A stretch of 12,360 nt of DNA from NCBI GenBank assembly GCA_035288145.1, contig DATEAX010000047.1, positions 1 to 12,360 of the forward strand. The letters run 5' to 3'. A program made the translations under genes and the position numbers. Source of the stretch: DATEAX01 sp035288145. Lineage in GTDB: Bacteria > Patescibacteriota > UBA1384 > UBA12157 > JAENIV01. Positions 1-5,467 of this stretch are shown piece after piece. The notes below the pieces were generated by a model. The model had not been told where the DNA came from. It made no database searches and saw nothing but the letters and a program-made list of their open reading frames with translations. The first letter of the stretch is position 1. Each line of letters begins with the position of its first letter.

Positions 1-2
1 CT

Positions 3-323
3 ATTGATGTCGTTGAACTTGACCCTGTCGCCAGCAATGAGGTTAAATCTGTGGTCGAAATCCAGGCGCCGACATCGCCCTCGCCCTCGCTCTCCCCCTC
101 GCCCCGAATCACCCGCCGGCCGAGTCCGACACCGTCAGCGCCTAAGGAAACGCCTCAAATTCCCCAGATTCCCCCGACGATTACCACCCTGGTCAAAACC
201 GGCGCCAATCTCTTTATTATTTTCGGTATTGCCACTATTTTGACCTTGGCAATCCTCATCGCCAGAGAGCGGTTGAAACAGTTCAGGCAAAAATCAAAAA
301 ATCACCTCAAGGATACTCCTTAA
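3..323 (+). CDS. C-terminal part of a Pro-rich, membrane-anchored surface protein (5' end outside window)
   Basis: The frame is open from the left edge, so only the C-terminal ~106 residues are visible. They begin with an acidic/hydrophobic stretch, continue with a Pro/Ser/Thr-rich linker (repeated SPSP and PTPS units, about residues 20-60 of the visible part), and then one hydrophobic helix (LFIIFGIATILTLAILIA). A short basic tail rich in K and R ends at a TAA at 321-323. Stalk, single helix and positive tail is the usual layout of an exported protein held in the cytoplasmic membrane by its C terminus, with the bulk outside. The functional domain lies upstream and cannot be named. An internal ATG at 51 gives a 90-aa frame, but the frame continues upstream of it without a stop and no Shine-Dalgarno sequence precedes it, so I treat the ATG as internal. 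Confidence 0.7.
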   Translation: MDVVELDPVASNEVKSVVEIQAPTSPSPSLSPSPRITRRPSPTPSAPKETPQIPQIPPTITTLVKTGANLFIIFGIATILTLAILIARERLKQFRQKSKNHLKDTP

Positions 324-377
324 TAAACCCTCCTTTCAATATGTCCTCCTTTTAATAAACCCTCTTAATAAATCTTC
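321..377 (+). repeat. Three short direct repeats, TAATAAACCCTC-like
   Basis: TAATAAACCCTC occurs at 321-332 and 353-364, followed by the variant TAATAAATCTTC at 366-377. The first copy contains the stop codon of the upstream gene. The repeats lie in AT-rich, non-coding DNA before the PaaX/Cas2-like gene. I see no known repeat family; replication slippage in a low-complexity spacer is the simplest explanation. Confidence 0.6.
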
Positions 378-411
378 TTAAGCACCGATTTAATATACTT
401 GATGTACCATA

Positions 412-447
412 TGTACCATTTTGGTGATATATCACTATTTTGGTACA
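412..447. repeat. 36-bp compound palindrome, left copy
   Basis: Outer arms TGTACC (412-417) and GGTACA (442-447) are perfect inverted repeats. A perfect 12-bp inner palindrome GTGATATATCAC (424-435) has the same centre (429.5). The two 6-nt spacers between arms and core, ATTTTG and TATTTT, do not pair. The symmetry can be extended outward to CATAT (408-412) and ATATG (448-452) with one bulged A. A second copy with the same architecture lies just after the downstream gene (1051-1086). This copy overlaps the predicted promoter of the PaaX/Cas2-like gene, so it may be its operator, or one end of a hairpin-ended element. Confidence 0.85.
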
Positions 448-449
448 AT
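421..449 (+). promoter_or_regulatory. Predicted promoter of the PaaX/Cas2-like gene, embedded in the palindrome
   Basis: TTGGTG (421-426) and TACAAT (444-449) are separated by 17 bp. Transcription would begin near 456, about 30 nt before the ATG at 487. The -35 element and spacer coincide with the palindrome core and the -10 element with its right arm, so any protein bound to the palindrome would block RNA polymerase. Confidence 0.5.
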
Positions 450-486
450 ATGTTTGGCACAAGCGCAAGTAGTTTTTGAAATCTCA

Positions 487-1044
487 ATGGCTAATGATAA
501 ATATTCTAAAATCAACTTAAACACTGAGAAGATTTTGTATTATATTTTTGTAAGCGGTGGTCTGATTGCCGCATCTATTATTGCTCCAAAATTACCCTAC
601 AATCTCATGATGGCTTATCTTAAAAACAAAAAATTCCAAGGGAATCGTTTTCGCCGGGATCTTGGTCGTCTCAATGCCAGAGGAGATGTTTGGATATCCC
701 AGAATTCAATTAAAATTACAAGGCAAGGTAAAAGTCGCATTCTCAAATATCAATTAGGAGATATGAAGATCAAAAAACCATTTCGCTGGGATAAAAAATG
801 GAGATTAGTCATTTTTGATATTCCGGATCACCAAAGAAAGAAAAGCGATTCTTTCAGGTGGAAACTCTATGAATTAGGTTTTTTGCAATATCAAAAAAGT
901 ATTTTTATTTATCCTTATCCATGCCAAGACGAAATTGATTTTATAAAAGAGATCTATGAAATAACTCCTTACGTCAAAATGATTCTGGCTGAAAAAATTG
1001 ATGACGAAAAGCATTATCAAAGAAAGTTCCATCTCACAAAATAA
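487..1044 (+). CDS. PaaX-like / Cas2-like regulator-type protein
   Basis: The 185-aa protein begins MANDKYSKINLNTEK. Residues ~14-100 look like the winged-helix part of PaaX-type proteins, with a hydrophobic helix (IFVSGGLIAASIIA), a basic stretch and 'LGRLNARGDVWI'. Residues ~104-170 match the Cas2-like ferredoxin-fold domain of PaaX: strand WRLVIFDIP with Asp111 where Cas2 has its first-strand Asp, then RKKSDSFRWKLYELGF and QKSIFIYPY. Such stand-alone proteins are widespread in candidate-phyla genomes and are often labelled Cas2, but no CRISPR array or cas1 is present here, so a DNA-binding regulator or an element-specific protein is more likely. The ATG at 487 was preferred over an upstream in-frame TTG at 421, because the latter lies inside the palindrome and promoter; no good ribosome-binding site precedes either. 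The gene is visibly more AT-rich than its neighbours and sits between two near-identical palindromes, which suggests acquisition from elsewhere. Confidence 0.75.
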   Translation: MANDKYSKINLNTEKILYYIFVSGGLIAASIIAPKLPYNLMMAYLKNKKFQGNRFRRDLGRLNARGDVWISQNSIKITRQGKSRILKYQLGDMKIKKPFRWDKKWRLVIFDIPDHQRKKSDSFRWKLYELGFLQYQKSIFIYPYPCQDEIDFIKEIYEITPYVKMILAEKIDDEKHYQRKFHLTK

Positions 1045-1050
1045 AATATT

Positions 1051-1086
1051 TGACCCATTTTAATGATATATCACTATTTTGGGTCA
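1051..1086. repeat. 36-bp compound palindrome, right copy
   Basis: It begins 7 nt after the stop of the PaaX/Cas2-like gene. Outer arms TGACCC (1051-1056) and GGGTCA (1081-1086) share the centre 1068.5 with the inner palindrome TGATATATCA (1064-1073). Spacers ATTTTA and TATTTT match the left copy almost exactly. The two copies agree at 30 of 36 positions. Four of the six differences are paired changes in the outer arms (TA to AC on the left side, TA to GT on the right) that keep base pairing. No -10 element matches at the position where the left copy has TACAAT. Confidence 0.85.
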
Positions 1087-1316
1087 TTAAGGAAGGAGAT
1101 ATTAAAGAAATTTTTTGGGGGAGTAAAATTGGGTTAAATTATATTGGGGTGAATTATATTGGGGTGAATAATCAGGTTCCTTTTGATTGTAGTGAAATTG
1201 TAAGCTCTCTTTTTTTATGGTCCGTGTTAGGTAATTTAAAAATCTTACTTTAATGTTTTTTGCCAGCTCTTTTTATCTGACACTAAATCAATTATGATTG
1301 AATCCGAGGACTTATT
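1087..1316 (+). other. AT-rich spacer with a 15-bp tandem duplication
   Basis: This stretch has no convincing gene. AATTATATTGGGGTG is present twice in tandem (1137-1151 and 1152-1166). A possible promoter for the following gene is TTTTTA (1270-1275), 17 bp, TATGAT (1293-1298); the -10 is good and the -35 poor. GAGGA (1306-1310) is the ribosome-binding site of comM/yifB. A purine-rich AAGGAAGGAGAT at 1089-1100 looks like a Shine-Dalgarno sequence but no start codon follows at a usable distance. Confidence 0.5.
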
Positions 1317-2825
1317 ATGTCGTTAGCCAAAGTTTTTTCGGCCGCGGTGGTGGGACTTGAGGCCTATCCGGTCGAAGTCGAAGTGGATATTTCCAACGGC
1401 CTGCCGAGTTTTACGATAGTCGGTCTGCCAGACAAAGCCATTGAAGAATCCAAGGAACGAGTCCGCTCGGCAATCAAAAACTCCGGCGCCAATTTTCCAA
1501 TGAAAAGAATTACCGTTAATCTCGCCCCCGCAGACATTAAAAAAGAAGGGCCGGCTTACGATTTGGCGATTGCTCTGGGAATTTTAGCCGCTGACGAACA
1601 AATTCCTCAAATTGACGAGAACCTTTTATTGACGGGCGAACTGGCCTTAAACGGTTCGCTTCGCCACATCAACGGCGTTTTGCCAATGGCTAGCGCATTG
1701 GCGGCTAATTTCAAAGAAATAATTTTGCCCGAAATCAATCGCGACGAAGCAACCTTGGTGAAAAACTTGGAAATCCGGCCGGCAAAAAACCTTAAAGAGC
1801 TGATTTTTTATTTTAAAAAAGAAAAAAATCTACCGACCTATTACAAAAAATTCAAAATTCAGGCGGCGACCGAATCTGCCGACGATTTTTGTCATATCAA
1901 AGGTCAGGAGCAGGCAAAAAGAGCCCTGGAAATTGCCGCCTCCGGCGATCATAATGTCTTTTTTTCCGGTCCGCCCGGCGCGGGCAAAACTCTTTTGGCC
2001 CGAACTTTTCCGACAATCTTACCCACAATGAATCACCAAGAAATTTTGGAGGTGACGAAAATTTATTCCGTCGCTGGTCTCCTGCCCCACAGTGAACCCT
2101 TGGTTTCCTGTCGTCCCTTTCGCGCTCCCCATCACACCACCTCATCGGTTGCCTTGGTCGGTGGCGGCACCTATCCCAGGCCCGGAGAAATTACCCTTTC
2201 TCATCGCGGAGTCCTTTTTATGGATGAGTTTGCCGAATTTCCCCGCTCGGTTTTGGAGGCCTTGCGTCAACCCTTGGAAGACGGCATTATCACGGTCTCG
2301 CGGGCTCAAGGCAGTTTGCAGTTTCCGGCTAAATTTATCTTAATCGCGGCGCAAAATCCTTGTCCCTGCGGATACTTGGGCGATCCGGTCAAATCGTGCA
2401 TCTGCACGCCGTATCAAATCATCCGTTATCAAAAACGAGTCTCCGGACCGTTACTGGACAGAATCGATATCCATTTAGAAGTCCCTCGCGTCAAGTATGA
2501 AAAACTTGCTGATGAAACGCTGGCTGAAGCGTCGTTAAAAATCCGCGAGCGGGTGGAAAAAGCCCGGAAAGTTCAACTAAAAAGATTGGGGAAAACCAAT
2601 GCCGAGATGACCAACAAGGAATTAAAAATTTACTGCCGGCTCAATGAAATAACCAAAAAACTCCTTAGAAATGCGGTCGAGCAGTTTCACCTATCCGCCC
2701 GCCAATTTACACGTGTCTTGAAGGTTTCCCGGACAATCGCCGATTTGGCCGAAAGCGAAAAAATCGCTTCGGCCCATCTTGCCGAGGCCCTGCAGTATCG
2801 ACCAAAAGAGCAGACGATGTATTAA
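1317..2825 (+). CDS. comM: ComM/YifB family Mg-chelatase-like AAA+ ATPase
   Basis: The 502-aa protein is full length for the family. Residues 1-~170 form the N-terminal ChlI-like domain (GLPSFTIVGLPDKAIEESKERVRSA; ITVNLAPADIKKEGPAYDLAIALGIL, read in two parts). The AAA+ module follows at ~195-390, with Walker A GPPGAGKT (218-225), the family signature CRPFRAPHHTTS (265-276), Walker B VLFMDEF (299-305), the cysteine cluster NPCPCGYLGDP…CICTP (347-365) and the arginine-containing SGPLLDRIDI (376-385). The C-terminal helical domain is ~400-496 (LSARQFTRVLKVSRTIADL). In naturally competent bacteria ComM is a hexameric helicase that helps branch migration when imported DNA is integrated, and this is the likely role here. 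The ATG at 1317 is supported by GAGGA six bases upstream. It ends convergently with the next gene, the two stop codons overlapping by 2 bp. Confidence 0.95.
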   Translation: MSLAKVFSAAVVGLEAYPVEVEVDISNGLPSFTIVGLPDKAIEESKERVRSAIKNSGANFPMKRITVNLAPADIKKEGPAYDLAIALGILAADEQIPQIDENLLLTGELALNGSLRHINGVLPMASALAANFKEIILPEINRDEATLVKNLEIRPAKNLKELIFYFKKEKNLPTYYKKFKIQAATESADDFCHIKGQEQAKRALEIAASGDHNVFFSGPPGAGKTLLARTFPTILPTMNHQEILEVTKIYSVAGLLPHSEPLVSCRPFRAPHHTTSSVALVGGGTYPRPGEITLSHRGVLFMDEFAEFPRSVLEALRQPLEDGIITVSRAQGSLQFPAKFILIAAQNPCPCGYLGDPVKSCICTPYQIIRYQKRVSGPLLDRIDIHLEVPRVKYEKLADETLAEASLKIRERVEKARKVQLKRLGKTNAEMTNKELKIYCRLNEITKKLLRNAVEQFHLSARQFTRVLKVSRTIADLAESEKIASAHLAEALQYRPKEQTMY

Positions 2826-3181
2826 ATTTGCAAATGGAGAACTTGGAAAAGTTTGTCCGCGGCAGAAATTAAAAAATTAGTTCTCCCATCGATGAAAAAA
2901 AGACCAATAATCAGGACAATAATCGAGCCGATAATTAAGGCCGATTTTTTTAAATCTTTTTGAACTAAAACCACCGGCTCTGTCAAGGCAAGCGTTTCTG
3001 AAACGGTAGAACTGGCAAGCGGCATTTGAGTGTTTTCCGGCGGTCTTTGGGGGGCTGGCAAAACCGAGGATGAAGAGACCGATGGGGGCACCGATGCGGG
3101 CGTTCTCGCGCTCTGCGCCATTTCTTTTAAAAGCTGGGTCTTAAGACGCTTTCGAAATTTTGATTTATCTTTTTTGGACAT
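2822..3181 (-). CDS. Small single-pass membrane protein, function unknown
   Basis: The 119-aa protein has a strongly basic N terminus (MSKKDKSKFRKRLKTQLLK), a Ser/Pro-rich central region (residues ~25-75), one membrane helix (SALIIGSIIVLIIGLFFI, ~80-98) and a short C-terminal tail predicted outside the cytoplasm. I recognise no enzymatic motif. The distribution of charge suggests an N-in/C-out topology, with a positively charged, probably flexible cytoplasmic part. Its start is supported by AAGGA just upstream and by a promoter that shares sequence with the divergent tRNA promoter. Its stop codon overlaps the stop of comM. Confidence 0.75.
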   Translation of the reverse strand: MSKKDKSKFRKRLKTQLLKEMAQSARTPASVPPSVSSSSVLPAPQRPPENTQMPLASSTVSETLALTEPVVLVQKDLKKSALIIGSIIVLIIGLFFIDGRTNFLISAADKLFQVLHLQI

Positions 3182-3196
3182 TTTCCTTCAAAAGAT

Positions 3197-3225
3197 AGCA
3201 TAACTTGTTTTACCTTCCTTTACAA
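3197..3225 (-). promoter_or_regulatory. Minus-strand promoter of the small membrane protein
   Basis: Read on the minus strand, TTGTAA (3225-3220) and TATGCT (3202-3197) are separated by 17 bp. Transcription would start near 3190, leaving a leader of only ~9 nt before the ATG at 3181. Its -35 hexamer overlaps the -35 hexamer of the opposite tRNA promoter. Confidence 0.45.
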
Positions 3226-3247
3226 GGTATTTTCTATTTGCTATCAT
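3219..3247 (+). promoter_or_regulatory. Promoter of the tRNA-Gly/tRNA-Cys/secG unit
   Basis: TTTACA (3219-3224), 17 bp, TATCAT (3242-3247). Each hexamer matches the sigma-70 consensus at 5 of 6 positions. The start site would be near 3254, eight bases before the mature 5' end of tRNA-Gly. Confidence 0.75.
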
Positions 3248-3261
3248 AGAGTAAGCCCTTT

Positions 3262-3336
3262 GCGGGAATAGTTCAGGAGTAGAACGCTTCCTTGCCAAGG
3301 AAGAGGTCGCGGGTGCGAATCCCGTTTCCCGCTCCA
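3262..3336 (+). tRNA. tRNA-Gly (anticodon GCC), CCA encoded
   Basis: Acceptor GCGGGAA (3262-3268) pairs with TTCCCGC (3326-3332), followed by T73 and an encoded CCA (3334-3336). The D-stem is GTTC/GAAC. The anticodon stem CTTCC/GGAAG encloses TTGCCAA, giving GCC, glycine. The T-stem GCGGG/CCCGT encloses the loop TGCGAAT. Position 55 is therefore G instead of the near-universal U, and the D-loop AGGAGTA aligns with A rather than G at position 18. Both changes also occur in the tRNA-Cys next door but in none of the other three tRNAs of the window. Confidence 0.95.
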
Positions 3337-3343
3337 TGGTTTA

Positions 3344-3378
3344 CCCCGAGCGTAGTCGAAGGGAGCGTAGTCAAAGGG
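3344..3378. repeat. Dispersed GAGCGTAGTCGAAGGG-type repeat, tandem pair
   Basis: CCCCGAGCGTAGTCGAAGGG (3344-3363) is followed at once by the shorter AGCGTAGTCAAAGGG (3364-3378), filling the gap between the two tRNA genes. A relative, GGTGAGCGAAGTCGAAGGG, lies at 6700-6718. Sequences of the form CCCTGAGCG-AGTCGAAGGG are common dispersed intergenic repeats in many environmental bacterial genomes. The last two G residues are also the first two bases of tRNA-Cys. Confidence 0.6.
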
Positions 3379-3450
3379 CCTGGTGGCCGAGAAGTTAGGC
3401 AGGGGTCTGCAAAACCCCGCACAGCAGTGCAAATCTGCTCCAGGCCTCCA
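3377..3450 (+). tRNA. tRNA-Cys (anticodon GCA), CCA encoded
   Basis: Acceptor GGCCTGG (3377-3383) pairs with CCAGGCC (3440-3446), followed by T73 (the cysteine identity discriminator) and encoded CCA (3448-3450). The anticodon stem GGGGT/ACCCC encloses CTGCAAA, giving GCA, cysteine. The T-stem AGCAG/CTGCT encloses TGCAAAT, again with G at position 55. The D-loop (AGAAGTT region) has no GG dinucleotide. The encoded CCA touches the ribosome-binding site of secG, so the tRNA must be cut out of a joint transcript. Confidence 0.95.
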
Positions 3451-3461
3451 AGAGGTAAATT

Positions 3462-3677
3462 ATGACTCAAACATTACTGATCGTCCAAATCGTTTTAGCG
3501 ATATTCTTAAGCATTTCTGTTTTACTTCAACACCGGGGGACGTCGCTCGGCGGCGCCTTTGGCGGTGGCGGCGAAGTTTATCGTTCTCGGCGAGGGGCGG
3601 AGAAATTTCTCTTTTATTTTACCGTCATCCTGGCCACCCTCTTTGTCATCTTGGCGATAATCAACCTTTTGGTTTAA
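3462..3677 (+). CDS. secG: SecG, preprotein translocase subunit
   Basis: The 71-aa protein has the SecG pattern: a first membrane helix (LLIVQIVLAIFLSISVLLQ, ~5-23), a Gly-rich cytoplasmic loop with LQHRGTSLGGAFGGGG…VYRSRRGAEKFL (22-50), and a second helix (FLFYFTVILATLFVILAIINLL). SecG assists SecYE and SecA in moving preproteins across the cytoplasmic membrane. AGAGG at 3451-3455 supports the ATG at 3462 and directly abuts the CCA of tRNA-Cys, so secG is translated from a tRNA-mRNA transcript. The neighbourhood of secG and tRNA genes recalls secG-leuU in Escherichia coli. The length is normal for the family. Confidence 0.93.
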   Translation: MTQTLLIVQIVLAIFLSISVLLQHRGTSLGGAFGGGGEVYRSRRGAEKFLFYFTVILATLFVILAIINLLV

Positions 3678-3691
3678 TGGGTTTCCCATTA
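3675..3691 (+). promoter_or_regulatory. Perfect hairpin at the secG stop codon
   Basis: TAATGGG (3675-3681) and CCCATTA (3685-3691) form a 7-bp stem with a TTT loop; the stem starts with the secG stop codon. It is followed by ACTTTCTT and then the ATG of the next gene at 3700, which has no Shine-Dalgarno sequence. It could protect or separate the secG message, weaken read-through, or hold the next start site in a fixed structure. The T-run is too interrupted for a strong terminator. Confidence 0.5.
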
Positions 3692-3699
3692 ACTTTCTT

Positions 3700-5073
3700 A
3701 TGTTTAAGTTTAAAGCAAAGCCCAAAAAATTTATTTCCCTTTTAAAAACTTATCCATGGAAGGATTCGGCCCTTTCTTTAAGATATCTTCCTCAAGTTTT
3801 TTCCCGTCTTGAGAAAGTCTCTCTGATTTTGCTTTTCGGCATGGTGGTCATCTTGACTGGCTATATCGGCTATCGAAGTTGGCTTCGGACGACCAAAGTT
3901 ATGCCGGAATCCGGGGGGGTTTTTCGCGAAGGGATTGTCGGCGAAGTAAAAGATTTAGACAAGCACATCGGCCGCCTTACCAACGCCGGTTTGACTAAAT
4001 ATGATTCGGAAAAAAATATCGTCGGCGATTTGGCTCAAAATTGGGAGATTACCGAGAACGGCAAAGTTTATGTTTTTCATTTAAGGCCCCAGTTCAATGC
4101 CGAAGATCTCGCCAGTCAAATTTTAAGCAAGGGTCTTTGGCGGGATATTGAAATTTCCACTCCCGAGCCGGCGACCATAACTTTCCGTTTTAAGCAGCCC
4201 TTTAGTCCATTTCTTTACAGCTCGACTAAACCGATTTTTAACTCTGGTCCATATCGCATAAGCCGCGAAAGCAAAACGGAAATTGAACTTTCCGCCCGTG
4301 AAGATTTTTACCCCGGCAAACCTTACTTGGATAAAGTTGTTTTAAAATTCTATCGCGGGAAAGACGAGCTATTAAAAGCCGCCAAACGGGGAGATATTGA
4401 TGCTTTTTGTCTAGAGACCGATGAGCCGGCAGAGAAGAATTTTAAAAAACTGGAAATGAAGCTACCCCGGGAGCTGGTGATATTTTTTAATCTTTCTAAA
4501 GAGCCCTTAAAAGACATTAATATCCGGCGAGCCCTCAAAGAAAGTGCTTCTCCGGGGAAAGCCCTGGAACTCCGGCTGGTAACCTCGGAAACCCCCGAGA
4601 ACGTTGAGGTCGCCAGAGAAATTGCCGATAAATGGACAAAAAACGGCGTCAAAGTCAATTTGGAAATTAAGGATAATGTCGGTCTGCAAAAGACGATCAT
4701 TCCCAAACGGGACTATGACGTTCTCCTTTACGGTCTTGATTACGGCGAGGATCCCGACCCTTATCCTTTTTGGCACTCCTCCCAAATCAAGGAAGACGGC
4801 CGAAATCTTTCGAACTTCAAGAATCTTAAAGCCGATCGGCTGTTGGAGGAGGCCCGTCAGGAGTTTGATTTTCAAAAGCGCGAAGAAAAATATGCCGAAT
4901 TTCAAAAAATTATTGATGCGGAAATGCCGGCCTTTTCCGTGAGAAAAGAAATTCTTTACTGGCAGGTTTCCCAAGATATTTTAGGGGTAAATAAACTTGT
5001 GGGGACTTCGGAACATGACCGTTTTCTGGATGTCGCCCAGTGGTATACTAATACTAAGAGAGTGAAAAAGTAA
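3700..5073 (+). CDS. Compact membrane-anchored ABC transporter solute-binding protein, family 5 (peptide/nickel type)
   Basis: The 457-aa protein has a basic cytoplasmic N terminus, one membrane helix at ~40-57 (VSLILLFGMVVILTGYIG) and an external SBP_bac_5 domain. Recognisable family pieces are FREGIVGE (75-82), LTKYDSEKNIVGDLAQNWEI (98-117), KVYVFHLRP (122-130), NSGPYRIS (181-188), YLDKVVLKFY (209-218), INIRRALKES (273-282) and the C-terminal YDVLLYGLDYGEDPDPYPFWHS (339-360, read in two parts). Such proteins bind oligopeptides or similar solutes for import. Several standard segments are missing: the conserved WHDG region, the stretch before SGPY, and roughly 50-80 residues after the RRAL motif that normally hold 'AIDR…AKKLL-EAG'. 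It is therefore smaller than usual OppA/DppA proteins (~530 aa or more). No permease or ATPase gene is adjacent. It follows secG by 22 bp and ends 3 bp before tRNA-Leu. Confidence 0.85.
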   Translation: MFKFKAKPKKFISLLKTYPWKDSALSLRYLPQVFSRLEKVSLILLFGMVVILTGYIGYRSWLRTTKVMPESGGVFREGIVGEVKDLDKHIGRLTNAGLTKYDSEKNIVGDLAQNWEITENGKVYVFHLRPQFNAEDLASQILSKGLWRDIEISTPEPATITFRFKQPFSPFLYSSTKPIFNSGPYRISRESKTEIELSAREDFYPGKPYLDKVVLKFYRGKDELLKAAKRGDIDAFCLETDEPAEKNFKKLEMKLPRELVIFFNLSKEPLKDINIRRALKESASPGKALELRLVTSETPENVEVAREIADKWTKNGVKVNLEIKDNVGLQKTIIPKRDYDVLLYGLDYGEDPDPYPFWHSSQIKEDGRNLSNFKNLKADRLLEEARQEFDFQKREEKYAEFQKIIDAEMPAFSVRKEILYWQVSQDILGVNKLVGTSEHDRFLDVAQWYTNTKRVKK

Positions 5074-5076
5074 CTT

Positions 5077-5163
5077 GCCTCGGTGCTGGAATTGGCAGAC
5101 AGGCGGCGTTCAGAACGCCGTGTCCGAAAGGGCGTGGAGGTTCGACTCCTCTCCGGGGCACCA
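5077..5163 (+). tRNA. tRNA-Leu (anticodon CAG), CCA encoded
   Basis: Acceptor GCCTCGG (5077-5083) pairs with CCGGGGC (5153-5159, one G-T pair), followed by A73 and CCA (5161-5163). The anticodon stem CGGCG/CGCCG encloses TTCAGAA, giving CAG, leucine. A long variable arm (GTCC-GAAA-GGGC) shows the class II structure. D-loop GG and T-loop TTCGACT are canonical. It begins 3 bp after the stop of the solute-binding protein gene and has no promoter of its own in view, so it is probably released from that transcript. Confidence 0.95.
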
Positions 5164-5240
5164 AAAATTTGTGTCTTTACGCAATATTTTATTTATGATA
5201 TTTTAAATTTGGACTATTGATCTCAAGGAGAGTGACAAAG

Positions 5241-5414
5241 ATGCCGGACGGGGTTTCGAAAGTTTCTGAGAGTGGTTTTGCTCTTCAAGATCTTTTTGGC
5301 GACAAAATGGAGTTTTCGATCGGGGAAAACCCGTTTGAAGAAGAAGAGGAAGTCGCCGATCCGCCAAGCGCAAAGAATGAAGATCAGATGACCATCCATC
5401 TTACTTATTCCTAA
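5241..5414 (+). CDS. Small acidic protein of unknown function (57 aa)
   Basis: The protein starts MPDGVSKVSESGF and ends in QMTIHLTYS, with an acidic middle (NPFEEEEEVADPP). It has no signal peptide, membrane helix or cysteine pair. The ATG at 5241 is chosen because AAGGAG (5225-5230) stands 10 bases upstream; a longer frame from a TTG at 5217 would place the Shine-Dalgarno sequence inside the gene. A possible -10 element TATGAT is at 5194-5199, but no clear -35 goes with it. A strong terminator follows 18 bases after the stop, so it is a single-gene unit. No family recognised. Confidence 0.6.
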   Translation: MPDGVSKVSESGFALQDLFGDKMEFSIGENPFEEEEEVADPPSAKNEDQMTIHLTYS

Positions 5415-5432
5415 TGCATCGCCCGCTCGATC

Positions 5433-5464
5433 GCCCCGCCTCATTTTGTTGCGGCGGGGCTTTT
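5433..5464 (+). terminator. Rho-independent terminator of the 57-aa gene
   Basis: GCCCCGCC (5433-5440) and GGCGGGGC (5453-5460) form a perfect 8-bp GC stem with a 12-nt loop, followed by TTTT (5461-5464). Confidence 0.88.
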
Positions 5465-5467
5465 ATA

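Noticed and set aside
421..486. N-terminal extension of the PaaX/Cas2-like gene from a TTG
   Set aside because: The TTG lies inside the palindrome and predicted promoter, before the predicted transcript start, and the added residues do not look like the family. The ATG at 487 fits better.
487..1086. CRISPR-Cas locus because of the Cas2-like protein
   Set aside because: There is no repeat-spacer array and no cas1 or effector gene. Two palindromes do not make an array.
1050..1253. Reading frame of 67 codons after the PaaX/Cas2-like gene
   Set aside because: It begins inside the right palindrome with a TTG, has no ribosome-binding site, and includes a tandem DNA duplication; it looks non-coding.
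1897..2343. Reading frames on both strands inside comM
   Set aside because: They are shadows of the well-supported ComM frame and encode low-complexity sequence.
3244..3745. Reading frames across tRNA-Gly, tRNA-Cys and secG on both strands
   Set aside because: They run through tRNA genes or antisense to secG. The 'GIRTRDL' type peptide is a known artefact of translating tRNA antisense.
4350..4974. Antisense and +1 frames within the solute-binding protein gene
   Set aside because: They overlap a gene with clear family motifs and have no start signals.
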